This document shows positions 7,140 through 13,616 of a stretch of 13,616 nucleotides of DNA, in pieces (the first letter of the stretch is position 1; each line of letters opens with the position of its first letter). Position numbers and translations under genes: made by a program. The notes beneath the pieces were generated by a model that saw only the letters and a program-made list of their open reading frames with translations, searched no databases and was not told the DNA's origin. The stretch comes from JABAAI01 sp965242745 (GTDB taxonomy: Bacteria; Spirochaetota; Leptospiria; Leptospirales; Leptonemataceae), in contig CBDETG010000082.1 of NCBI GenBank assembly GCA_965242745.1, positions 1 to 13,616 of the forward strand, read 5' to 3'.

Positions 7140-7205
7140 ATGAATAAAAAATACATAACCAAACTAAAAAAACTTGTTAAAAATACCCAACAAAACAAGA
7201 TTTAG
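7140..7205 (+). pseudogene. 21-codon ORF, possible 5' remnant of a second gene of the R-M module
   Basis: An ATG three bases after the R-M stop opens a Lys-rich frame (MNKKYITKLKKLVKN...) that runs into the right 37-bp repeat and stops at its TAG (7203-7205). Spacing and composition suggest a translationally coupled second gene cut off at the element's right boundary. It could equally be chance AT-rich sequence. Confidence 0.3.
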
Positions 7206-7232
7206 ACAAGCTCTTCCAAGGTCCTTAAAGCT
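7196..7232. repeat. 37-bp direct repeat, right copy
   Basis: Exact copy of 4811-4847. Here it follows AT-rich element DNA (CCCAACAAAA) and is followed by CCTTTCTAAATT. That is probably the sequence that originally lay behind the UPF0182 gene. Confidence 0.95.
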
Positions 7233-7255
7233 CCTTTCTAAATTATATGGCGCAT

Positions 7256-7265
7256 GCCTATAGGC
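7256..7265. promoter_or_regulatory. Perfect 10-bp palindrome upstream of the methyltransferase gene
   Basis: GCCTATAGGC reads the same on both strands and ends 27 bases before the ATG at 7293. It lies in the 60-bp gap between the right repeat and the methyltransferase gene. A weak promoter-like pair (TTTCTA at 7235 and TATAGG at 7259, 18 bases apart) overlaps it. It could be an operator; no regulator is encoded nearby. Confidence 0.25.
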
Positions 7266-7292
7266 TCGTAGTCAGGGCTTGCTTCCAATACT

Positions 7293-8618
7293 ATGGTTGA
7301 TGATTCTCTAAACAAAGACGAACAAAGACTCCTTACTGATATTGAAAATTCCTTTTATATGCCGCCAACATTGGGAAGAATGAATTATCCAGTAACAAGA
7401 AAGCCTAAATACGACTTTAGCGCGCAGTCTTATGCAAGCCTTTATCCAAATTTACATAAGTACCCTGCAACCATGCTGCCTCAGATTGGGATTGAAATAC
7501 TAAAAGAGTTAAACATAAAAGAAGGGAATTTGCTTGATCCTTATTGTGGTTCTGGCTCATCTTTTATTGCTGGGCTTGCCTGCGGCATTTCTGAAATGTA
7601 TGGTTTTGACATAAACCCTTTGGCTGTTCTTATTGCGAGAGCAAAATTTACGAGAATTGACTTATTAAAAGTGCGGGCTTCTAAGCAGAGACTTAGAAAT
7701 GCTGTTTATGAATTCATCAAAAAAGAAGAAAACATGAAAAGCTTAGCAAGGCCCAATTTCTATAATATACAATTTTGGTTTTCTGATGCCGTTTTACAAA
7801 AGCTTTCCGTTATACAATATCATTTAGAGCAAATAAAAGACGAAAACATAAAAAGACTTTTTTTCATCCCCTTTTCTGAAACTATTCGGGAATGTTCTTA
7901 CACAAGGAATCATGAATTCAAGCTTTACAAAATGAAATCGGAAGATATTGTAAGTTTTCATCCAGATGTGCTAGGCATGTACTTTGATAAGCTGAATACA
8001 ACGATTGTAATATATGAAAATTACTACTTCCCTCTTTTGAACTCGGCAAAAATAAAGATTGATTACGATATTTTCAAGAAAAAAGATAATTATTATGATC
8101 TTGTGCTTACAAGCCCTCCTTATGGAGATAGTAAAACAACAGTCGCGTATGGGCAATTTTCTATGTTTGCAAATGCCTGGTCAGGGATTGGTTATGCGCG
8201 AAAAATTGATCGGATGCTTATGGGAGGAAAGGTGATAAAAAAGCTGTACCAAAAAGGTATCATTGCTGATTATATAGATAACATTGCAAAAACGTCTTAC
8301 GCAAGGGCTTTAGAAATCTCTTCGTTTTACAAAGACTTAGAACATTCCATTTATCAAGTGGCAGAGAGCGTGAAAAAAAGAGGGAAGGTTATCTATATTG
8401 TTGGAAATAGGAGAGTAAAAAGCGTGCAGCTGCCAAGCGATCAATTCATAAGCGAGAAATTTGAGGAGAAGGGATTCCAACATTTATTTACTTATGAGAG
8501 AGCGCTTGGAAATAAAGCCATGCCTCTTCAAAACTCTCCTACAAATAAAAAAAACCAAAGAGCAAGTACAATGACGCAAGAATATATTGTAGTTTGTGAG
8601 AAGCTTTATGCGGCTTGA
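7293..8618 (+). CDS. Site-specific DNA methyltransferase, probably N4-cytosine (TSPPY type)
   Basis: The protein has 441 aa. The N-terminal HKYPATMLP segment (55-63) resembles motif X. The AdoMet-binding motif I is LDPYCGSGSS (81-90), followed by an acidic FDINP (105-109) as motif II. The catalytic motif IV TSPPYGDS (273-280) is followed by KTTVAYGQFS. The S-P-P-Y form is typical of N4-cytosine methyltransferases, though some N6-adenine enzymes share it. The middle part (about 120-265), between motifs I and IV, probably holds the target-recognition region. No nuclease gene is adjacent, so it is either an orphan methylase or the remaining half of a Type II pair. It is moderately AT-rich, between the extreme R-M gene and the arg genes, consistent with a separate transfer. 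No clear ribosome site precedes the ATG. Confidence 0.85.
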   Translation: MVDDSLNKDEQRLLTDIENSFYMPPTLGRMNYPVTRKPKYDFSAQSYASLYPNLHKYPATMLPQIGIEILKELNIKEGNLLDPYCGSGSSFIAGLACGISEMYGFDINPLAVLIARAKFTRIDLLKVRASKQRLRNAVYEFIKKEENMKSLARPNFYNIQFWFSDAVLQKLSVIQYHLEQIKDENIKRLFFIPFSETIRECSYTRNHEFKLYKMKSEDIVSFHPDVLGMYFDKLNTTIVIYENYYFPLLNSAKIKIDYDIFKKKDNYYDLVLTSPPYGDSKTTVAYGQFSMFANAWSGIGYARKIDRMLMGGKVIKKLYQKGIIADYIDNIAKTSYARALEISSFYKDLEHSIYQVAESVKKRGKVIYIVGNRRVKSVQLPSDQFISEKFEEKGFQHLFTYERALGNKAMPLQNSPTNKKNQRASTMTQEYIVVCEKLYAA

Positions 8619-8633
8619 ATATAAAACAGCCGC
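8610..8633 (+). terminator. Hairpin over the methyltransferase stop codon
   Basis: GCGGCT (8610-8615) and AGCCGC (8628-8633) form a 6-bp GC-rich stem with a 12-base loop that contains the stop TGA. No T-run follows, so it is not a classical intrinsic terminator. It may limit read-through into argC or protect the mRNA end. Confidence 0.3.
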
Positions 8634-8657
8634 GAATAGTCAGCCAAAGTACTAAGA

Positions 8658-9701
8658 ATGGAAGAGACGTACATAAAAACAGCTGCGATTCTGGGCGTTA
8701 CCGGCTACAGTGGTGAAGAGCTTCTGCGTCTTCTTGTCGGGCATCGTCGAGTGGAGGTGATCTACGCCTGCGCAAAAGAGGCGCGGTCTGAGAAAATACA
8801 GGAGCTTTATCCTGATCTGCGGGGCTTGATTGATCTTCCCTGCCCCTCCTTAGACATAAAAAAAGCTCTCAAGGCAGACATTATCTTTCTTGCTTTGCCG
8901 CATCGCACTTCTATGCGCATCCTGCCTGAGCTGTGCCGGCAGGGGAATGGGAAAAAAATCGTCATTGATCTGAGCGGGGATTACCGCCTTTCTACTATGG
9001 AGGTCTATCGAAAATATTATGGAGTAGAGCATGTTGACAGGGTCCGTTTGGAGCAGACTGTCTATGGCCTCCCCGAATGGAAAAGAAACCTCATCAAGGG
9101 ATCGCATGTCGTAGCAAGCCCCGGCTGTTATGCCACGCTTTGTATACTCTCCCTTTTGCCCTTGCTTGATAAGGGCTTCTCTTTTTGCTCGCCCGTGTGT
9201 CTGGACCTCAAAGGCGGGGCAACAGGCGCAGGACGCAGGGCTAAGACCAATCTTCTTTTTTCAGAGCTGAATGAAAATGTGCAAGCATACAGCGTCACAA
9301 AGCATCCCCATGAGGCAGAGATAGAAGCGGCTTTCAAGGACTTTGGACTGGAGCCTTCTTTTGACTTTGTCCCTCATCTCCTGCCTCTAAACCGCGGCAT
9401 TTTGCTTACTGCCTACTGCAGCTTAGCAAAAAAACTGGATGAAAAAGTAGCGCACCGCTTATACGCAGAATACTACGAAAACGAGCCTTTCCTAAAAATT
9501 CTTCCCCGAGGGACCTTGCCTGAGCTGCGTTATGTACTCAAAACGAATCAATGCCATATTGCTGTCAGCCTAAGAGAGCGTACGGGCGCCCTTATTATTA
9601 CTGCTGCGCTTGACAATCTGCAAAAAGGGGCCGGCGGGCAGGCGGTGCAGTGCATGAATCTTATGTGCGCTTGGGACGAAAAGGAGGGGTTATTAGGATG
9701 A
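8658..9701 (+). CDS. argC: N-acetyl-gamma-glutamyl-phosphate reductase
   Basis: ArgC reduces N-acetylglutamyl-5-phosphate with NADPH to N-acetylglutamate semialdehyde, the third step of arginine synthesis, in the cytoplasm. The 347-aa length is normal. An N-terminal NADP-binding fold carries GVTGYSGEELLRLL (13-26). The catalytic cysteine lies in VVASPGCYAT (C157), followed by LKGGATGAGR (184-193) and a His pair in KHPHEAEI (H216/H218) that includes the expected general base. The usual Pro of HxHxPEI is Ala here. The gene overlaps argJ by ATGA and so should be coupled to it. The ATG at 8658 is 39 bases after the methyltransferase stop with only a weak ribosome site, and no ArgR box was recognised. 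Confidence 0.95.
   Translation: MEETYIKTAAILGVTGYSGEELLRLLVGHRRVEVIYACAKEARSEKIQELYPDLRGLIDLPCPSLDIKKALKADIIFLALPHRTSMRILPELCRQGNGKKIVIDLSGDYRLSTMEVYRKYYGVEHVDRVRLEQTVYGLPEWKRNLIKGSHVVASPGCYATLCILSLLPLLDKGFSFCSPVCLDLKGGATGAGRRAKTNLLFSELNENVQAYSVTKHPHEAEIEAAFKDFGLEPSFDFVPHLLPLNRGILLTAYCSLAKKLDEKVAHRLYAEYYENEPFLKILPRGTLPELRYVLKTNQCHIAVSLRERTGALIITAALDNLQKGAGGQAVQCMNLMCAWDEKEGLLG
9681..9689 (+). promoter_or_regulatory. Ribosome binding site of argJ
   Basis: AAGGAGGGG lies inside the last codons of argC, eight bases before the ATG at 9698. It decides the argJ start: the longer in-frame opening from 9650 would not use it. It is the best Shine-Dalgarno sequence in the window. Confidence 0.8.
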
Positions 9702-10948
9702 AAAGACTTGAGCTCGGCCTTAGCGCCCCACAAGGCTTTTATACCTGCGGCCTCAAAGCGGGCATAAAAAAGTCTGCTAAGCCAGACTTGATGCTGCTTG
9801 CTTCCAAAGAGCCCTGCCTAACGCTGGGGCTTTTTAGCTCTAACCAGCTGCAGGCCTCGTGCGTGCGCTACAACCTGAGGCTTCTCAAAAAACAGCAGAA
9901 TAGGGCGCAGGCCTTAGTAGCGAATTCCGGCAATGCAAACTGTCTTACAGGGAAAAGGGGCGATAAAGACAATGAAGCTATGACTAAGGAAGCAGCTGCT
10001 GCGCTTAAGAAGCATTTTTGCGCCATACCGGCCTCTTTGATCCTGAGCGCATCTACCGGTGTAATTGGTGAATGCCTGCCCATGCGCAAAATCAAGCGGG
10101 GTATTAAGGATATAGGAAGCCAGCTTAGCAATACTTTGGATGCGGACAGGAAGGCGGCCCAAGCTATTCTGACAACGGATAGGAAGATCAAGATGGTTGC
10201 AGCTGAGCTTTCCCTTGGCGGATCAAGGGTGCGTATCGGAGCGACAGCTAAGGGCGCAGGAATGATACATCCCAAAATGACGCCTTCCGGAAAGAGGCAT
10301 GCCACCATGCTGTGTTTTATCACAACAGACGCTTTGATACAGGAGCAGACTGCGCAGAAACTTTTTTACGATGCGGTTGAGGAGACCTTTAACTGCGTGA
10401 GTATAGATGCGGACATGTCTACCAATGATATGGCTCTTTTCTTTGCCAATGGCCAAGCGCAGAATCCAATGATCAAAGCTGGCACAAAAGAAGCTGCAAT
10501 CTTTGGGGATGCCCTGCGCAGTATATGTATGGAGCTGGCTTGCGCTATGATTTATGATGCAGAGGGCGCAACAAAGTTTGTCAGCATAGAAGTAACTGGA
10601 GCCCAAAGCGATGAAGATGCCAAAAAAGCAGCCCTGAGCGTAGCTTCATCCAAGCTTGTGAAAACGGCGCTTTTTGGTGAAGACCCTAACTGGGGACGTA
10701 TTGCTGCCAGCGTCGGCTACTCGAATGCCTATGTGGACCCTCAGAAATTGCAGATTTATCTGGGGCCCTATAAGGTCCTCCATGGATATGAGGGCTATCA
10801 GAAGAACAAGAAGGCATTGCAGAAACTCTTTACGCAAAAAGAAATTGCCATACGTATTGATCTGGGTCTTGCTTCGGGGAAAAACAAAGTGTGGACCAGC
10901 GATCTGTCTTTGGAATATGTACGCTTTAACTCCGCATACCATACCTGA
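9698..10948 (+). CDS. argJ: Glutamate N-acetyltransferase / ornithine acetyltransferase
   Basis: ArgJ moves the acetyl group from N-acetylornithine to glutamate (cyclic arginine pathway); some members also use acetyl-CoA. The 416-aa protein shows the family motifs: NSGNANCLTG, SASTGVIGECLP, ILTTDRK, KGAGMIHPKM (185-194), the cleavage site ATML (A202/T203), DADMSTNDM, FGEDPNWGRI and the C-terminal VWTSDLSLEYVRFNSAYHT. Self-cleavage before T203 would give chains of about 202 and 214 residues. Seven residues (TPSGKRH, 195-201) sit between HPKM and ATML, where the family normally has no gap. The start at 9698 is chosen by its ribosome site and the ATGA overlap with argC. Whether it is mono- or bifunctional cannot be read from sequence. 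Confidence 0.95.
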   Translation: MKRLELGLSAPQGFYTCGLKAGIKKSAKPDLMLLASKEPCLTLGLFSSNQLQASCVRYNLRLLKKQQNRAQALVANSGNANCLTGKRGDKDNEAMTKEAAAALKKHFCAIPASLILSASTGVIGECLPMRKIKRGIKDIGSQLSNTLDADRKAAQAILTTDRKIKMVAAELSLGGSRVRIGATAKGAGMIHPKMTPSGKRHATMLCFITTDALIQEQTAQKLFYDAVEETFNCVSIDADMSTNDMALFFANGQAQNPMIKAGTKEAAIFGDALRSICMELACAMIYDAEGATKFVSIEVTGAQSDEDAKKAALSVASSKLVKTALFGEDPNWGRIAASVGYSNAYVDPQKLQIYLGPYKVLHGYEGYQKNKKALQKLFTQKEIAIRIDLGLASGKNKVWTSDLSLEYVRFNSAYHT

Positions 10949-10955
10949 GCTTTGT

Positions 10956-10979
10956 AAAAAAAGCCCAGATCAATAGGCT
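10956..10979 (-). terminator. Intrinsic terminator of the RND exporter gene
   Basis: On the minus strand AGCCTA (10979-10974) pairs with TGGGCT (10967-10962), including one G-U pair, across a 6-base loop, and six T follow. It starts three bases after the exporter's stop codon. In the plus direction there is no T-run, so argJ has no evident terminator of its own. Confidence 0.6.
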
Positions 10980-10981
10980 GC

Positions 10982-13315
10982 TTAGTCATTTACATTTTGG
11001 ACCTGCATGCTTCGGCTCCCCGCCTGCCTGCCATCAAAGCAGCAGAGCAGAGCCGGCAAAACAAGCACGTTCGCAAAAAAGGCCAAGATCAGACTGAGCA
11101 GCGTAAAGGCGCCAAACTTAAGCAGCACAACCAAGTCAGAAGCAACGAAGACAACAAAACCTAAGGAGAAGAGTACCGAGGTGAAGTAGATAGCGCGCCC
11201 TATGCTTGCTACTACCCTGCTGATCTGTTCTTGGAAGAATCGAGAGCGCTTTTTTTGCAGATGATAGAAATGCAAAAAGTGTATGGTGTCATCAACGCAT
11301 AAGCCAAAACTCACGCTCGCTATTACCACTGTGGCAAAATCAAAGGCTATATCTAAATAAATAATAGCGGCTCCTGTCAAGAGTATGGGCAGGCAGTTCG
11401 TGATCAAACCCAGAGTCGCTAATTTGAAACCAAACTGTATCATAAAAAGGGCCCATATGAAGCATAAAGTAAGGCCTAAGCTGAAAAGCTGCGTATCTAT
11501 TACATACTCACCCAGAGTCTGAAAAAATATACTACTCCCTGTCAGTTTGTAACTTTGATCCTTGAGAAGCTGAAAGCCTTCCTGTACATAATCGCGGATC
11601 TGCTTAGCGGCTGAGGAGTTCAAATTGGGCGTCTGCAAATGGATGCGCGAGCTCTTGTAATCAAAGTCAACGTAAGGAGAAAGCACGTCGTTATTTTTTT
11701 CCCCGCGCGAGAATTCTAAAAAGAGTATCTCCTGAGCCAGCTCTTGGTTATTGTCAGGCAATAAGCTGCCGTCAGAAACAAATTCCTTGTGTATCATGCG
11801 TATAGGCGTAAGATAAGATTGAATATACTGCACCTTAGGATATTGCTTTAGTATGCTTTCATTTTCCCGGAGTGAGTCCAGTGTCTTGATGTCCTTAAAT
11901 GCCTCATCTTTGCTGCTTTGCACGATAATATCTACTGCGCCTGTCCCGCCCAGATGCCTGTCCACATAATCGAAGTCCTGATATATCTTGGATCTTTTTT
12001 TGAAAAAAACATCCAGAAAATTCGTCTCCGTGCGCACAAACTGCAGGCTATAGATACCTGCCGCGCTGAGGCCAGCAAGTACGAGAACGATCGCTGAGTA
12101 CCTGCGCAGGGTAAAGCGGGTGAGCAAGGCAAGAAAGCGCTCTAAATAAGCATGGTGGGCCTGCAGGGAGGACTGGCGGGAAGCCCGCTGCTCCCGCAGT
12201 TTCTCCGGAAATATATAGAGAAAAAGCCAAAGATGCAGCATGATCAAAACATAGGCCATAATAATAACAAAGGCGGAAGACTCTCCAAATTGACGCAGGG
12301 GCACAAGCTCGCTGAAATAAAAGGAGCCGAAACCAAGGGCTGTTGTAATACTCGTCATGAGACAGGGGAGCCAGGTTTCTTTGAGGGATTGCCTTGCTGC
12401 CTGCTCTAAGTCATGAGATTCTGCTGAGCGCTCATGCCAGCGATTGAAAACATGGATGGCGTCCGCTATGGCAATTACCAATATGAGCACAGGCAAAGCG
12501 ATTCCTATGGCCGTCAAGGGGTAGTCTTGCAGCGCAAAGTAAGCAAAGCTGAGCAGCAGCACCATCAAGGCAATATAGATCGTTAGGCAGACCTTAAAGA
12601 GACTGCGAAAGACAAAGTAGAGCAAGAGGAAGATCAATAATATTACTGCCGGCAAAAGCAAAAAGAGATTCTCCTGCGTGTACTTGGCGAGAGCATGATT
12701 GAGACGGACCTCCCCCGTATATGCGATATGAGTCTCCTGCTTGGCTAAGTACTTGGCTAGAACAGCGCGTACTTTTTGGATAATGCTTTGGCGGCGCAGG
12801 TAGTTGTCTTCTTCAAGAGGCGCTTCTATTTTGATGAGTAGAGAGATTTTTTGGAAGTCCTTAGAAAGCAGGCGCCCATGGTATTGGCTTTTGCGGAATC
12901 TTTCTTTGTATTCATCCAAGTCCGCTATGATCCCTTTTTCCAAGGCCTTTTGAAAGCCAAGAATTTGCATGATCCCCTTATGCTGGATAATGCTTGTAGC
13001 AGTGAGCGGAGTCTTGATCTCTACTACCCCATCTGCTTCCTCGATTTCTTCCGTTATACGAGTAAACATATCAACCCAGTAGGGCTGAAAAAAATCTGTT
13101 CCCAGCTCTATGGCAACAACAAGGTTTTCCCCGCGGTCAAACTCCGTATAGAGATAGTCTTTATTCTGCTTATGAACGTTGTCATCATCTAGCCAGACGG
13201 AATTATCAAAGCGGACTCCAAGGCTAAGCCAAAAAAAGCAGGCGCTGGCGCAAAAAGACAGCGTAAGCAGGATGTACTTCATTCTGCAGAGCTTGAATAA
13301 ATCGAAAATAGACAT
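10982..13315 (-). CDS. RND/MMPL superfamily exporter (COG1033-like, 777 aa)
   Basis: This is an inner-membrane transporter of the RND superfamily with the usual two-fold repeat. Helix 1 lies at about 13-33, a periplasmic domain at 34-216 and helices 2-6 between 217 and 370. Helix 7 is at about 405-425, a second periplasmic domain at 426-605 and helices 8-12 between 608 and 756. Each half has the conserved segment in its fourth helix: ADAIHVFNRW (284-293) and VDDTIHFLHFYH (674-685), whose Asp residues probably relay protons. FDNSVWLDDDN (36-46), just after helix 1, is typical of this predicted-exporter group. No membrane fusion protein or outer-membrane partner is adjacent, as is common for this branch, whose substrates may be lipids or hydrophobic compounds. 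It is convergent with argJ. The start at 13315 lacks a strong ribosome site; M12 is an alternative. Confidence 0.9.
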   Translation of the reverse strand: MSIFDLFKLCRMKYILLTLSFCASACFFWLSLGVRFDNSVWLDDDNVHKQNKDYLYTEFDRGENLVVAIELGTDFFQPYWVDMFTRITEEIEEADGVVEIKTPLTATSIIQHKGIMQILGFQKALEKGIIADLDEYKERFRKSQYHGRLLSKDFQKISLLIKIEAPLEEDNYLRRQSIIQKVRAVLAKYLAKQETHIAYTGEVRLNHALAKYTQENLFLLLPAVILLIFLLLYFVFRSLFKVCLTIYIALMVLLLSFAYFALQDYPLTAIGIALPVLILVIAIADAIHVFNRWHERSAESHDLEQAARQSLKETWLPCLMTSITTALGFGSFYFSELVPLRQFGESSAFVIIMAYVLIMLHLWLFLYIFPEKLREQRASRQSSLQAHHAYLERFLALLTRFTLRRYSAIVLVLAGLSAAGIYSLQFVRTETNFLDVFFKKRSKIYQDFDYVDRHLGGTGAVDIIVQSSKDEAFKDIKTLDSLRENESILKQYPKVQYIQSYLTPIRMIHKEFVSDGSLLPDNNQELAQEILFLEFSRGEKNNDVLSPYVDFDYKSSRIHLQTPNLNSSAAKQIRDYVQEGFQLLKDQSYKLTGSSIFFQTLGEYVIDTQLFSLGLTLCFIWALFMIQFGFKLATLGLITNCLPILLTGAAIIYLDIAFDFATVVIASVSFGLCVDDTIHFLHFYHLQKKRSRFFQEQISRVVASIGRAIYFTSVLFSLGFVVFVASDLVVLLKFGAFTLLSLILAFFANVLVLPALLCCFDGRQAGSRSMQVQNVND

Positions 13316-13616
13316 ATCTTGTTTATGATGCGCTCTGCCTGAGCCGCAAGGGCCTAGTTGGGACGGGCTCTTAGCAGGGCTGATAGGAATGGGGGAAGAA
13401 TAGCAAAGAGCTGCGCATTGTTTATGAAGGCGCTAGTAAGCCTTTGTGCGCAGCTTATATAGACCTTTTCTCTACTTCTTTAACTGGCCCCTTCTATCTT
13501 TGCATAACTTTTACCTTCCTTGCAGCTTGTAAACGTTTTTATGCGCATCCTTGTATTTGCCAACTCAATCTGACTAGGACGCAGTAAAATAATGCTTGCT
13601 AGTCTTGCGCTTTTTT
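13316..13616. other. Intergenic region upstream of the exporter, no gene seen
   Basis: These 301 bases have no convincing reading frame on either strand. They hold the nested inverted repeat at 13409-13455, a T-rich plus-strand stretch (about 13456-13520) and a small palindrome AAACGTTT near 13527. No exporter promoter could be assigned with confidence. Confidence 0.5.
13409..13455. repeat. Nested inverted repeat (strong hairpin)
   Basis: Outer arms AGCTGCGCA (13409-13417) and TGCGCAGCT (13447-13455) are perfect over 9 bp. Inner arms AAGGC (13427-13431) and GCCTT (13440-13444) extend the structure. On the minus strand it is followed by CTTTGCTATTCTT, weakly terminator-like. It could end a transcript coming from the right edge or form part of a structured leader of the exporter gene. 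Confidence 0.55.

Larger units (their letters stand above)
4811..7232. mobile_element. Inserted R-M module bounded by 37-bp direct repeats
   Basis: The DNA between the repeats (4848-7195, 2348 bp) is far more AT-rich than the UPF0182 and arg genes on either side. It carries one complete restriction-modification gene and a short ORF. There is no integrase, transposase or terminal inverted repeat. Restriction-modification systems bounded by long target duplications are a known form of R-M mobility. The alternative is an att-like core used by an integrase encoded elsewhere. Confidence 0.7.

Noticed and set aside
7269..8643. A 7-bp direct repeat TAGTCAG at 7269-7275 and 8637-8643 flanking the methyltransferase gene, possibly a target-site duplication.
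   Set aside because: Seven bases are easily found by chance, the copies are not at sharp boundaries, and no inverted ends or transposase are present.
9650..9697. Longer argJ start giving 16 extra residues at the N-terminus.
   Set aside because: The extension lies wholly inside argC in another frame. The strong AAGGAGG and the ATGA overlap point to 9698.
13526..13540. TGTAAACGTTTTTA-like sequence as a catabolite-control (cre) operator.
   Set aside because: The match is partial, it is far from any start codon, and the organism is unlikely to use CcpA control.

Overview
The window looks like a chromosomal segment of a Gram-negative (diderm) bacterium. It carries a UPF0182 membrane protein, a two-gene arginine biosynthesis unit (argC-argJ), a COG1033-type RND exporter and a candidate lipoprotein. 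The phylum cannot be fixed from this sequence: UPF0182 occurs in several phyla, and a spirochaete or deltaproteobacterial relative is only a guess. Shine-Dalgarno sequences are weak or absent before most genes, with argJ the clear exception.

Left accessory region (1-2071, genes on the minus strand). A two-gene cassette of small membrane/coiled-coil proteins (108 and 146 aa) sits under a promoter with a structured leader. The start of a second copy of the same cassette, including promoter, leader and the first 37 codons, runs off the left edge, so this is part of a tandem array. Behind it lies a gene for a putative lipoprotein with a Pro/Thr linker, a calcium-loop-like acidic motif and YYESNGN repeats. 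A 192-bp divergent intergenic region with a plausible promoter leads to the UPF0182 gene (2072-4843, plus strand).

Defence island (4844-8657). The last ten codons and the stop of the UPF0182 gene are repeated exactly (37 bp) 2.4 kb downstream. Between the two copies lies one very AT-rich gene for a 755-aa single-chain restriction-modification enzyme: PD-(D/E)xK nuclease, N6-adenine methyltransferase and a single specificity domain. After it comes a 21-codon ORF that stops inside the right repeat. The layout fits insertion of an R-M module at the 3' end of a housekeeping gene with the gene end regenerated. Immediately downstream is a solitary DNA methyltransferase gene of the TSPPY (probably N4-cytosine) type, with no visible nuclease partner.

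Housekeeping part (8658-13315). argC and argJ overlap by ATGA and form a translationally coupled unit. ArgJ has an apparent 7-residue insertion just before its self-cleavage site. Convergent to argJ, with a terminator in the 33-bp gap, is a 777-aa RND-superfamily exporter. The last 301 bases hold no gene I can support but contain a strong nested inverted repeat.
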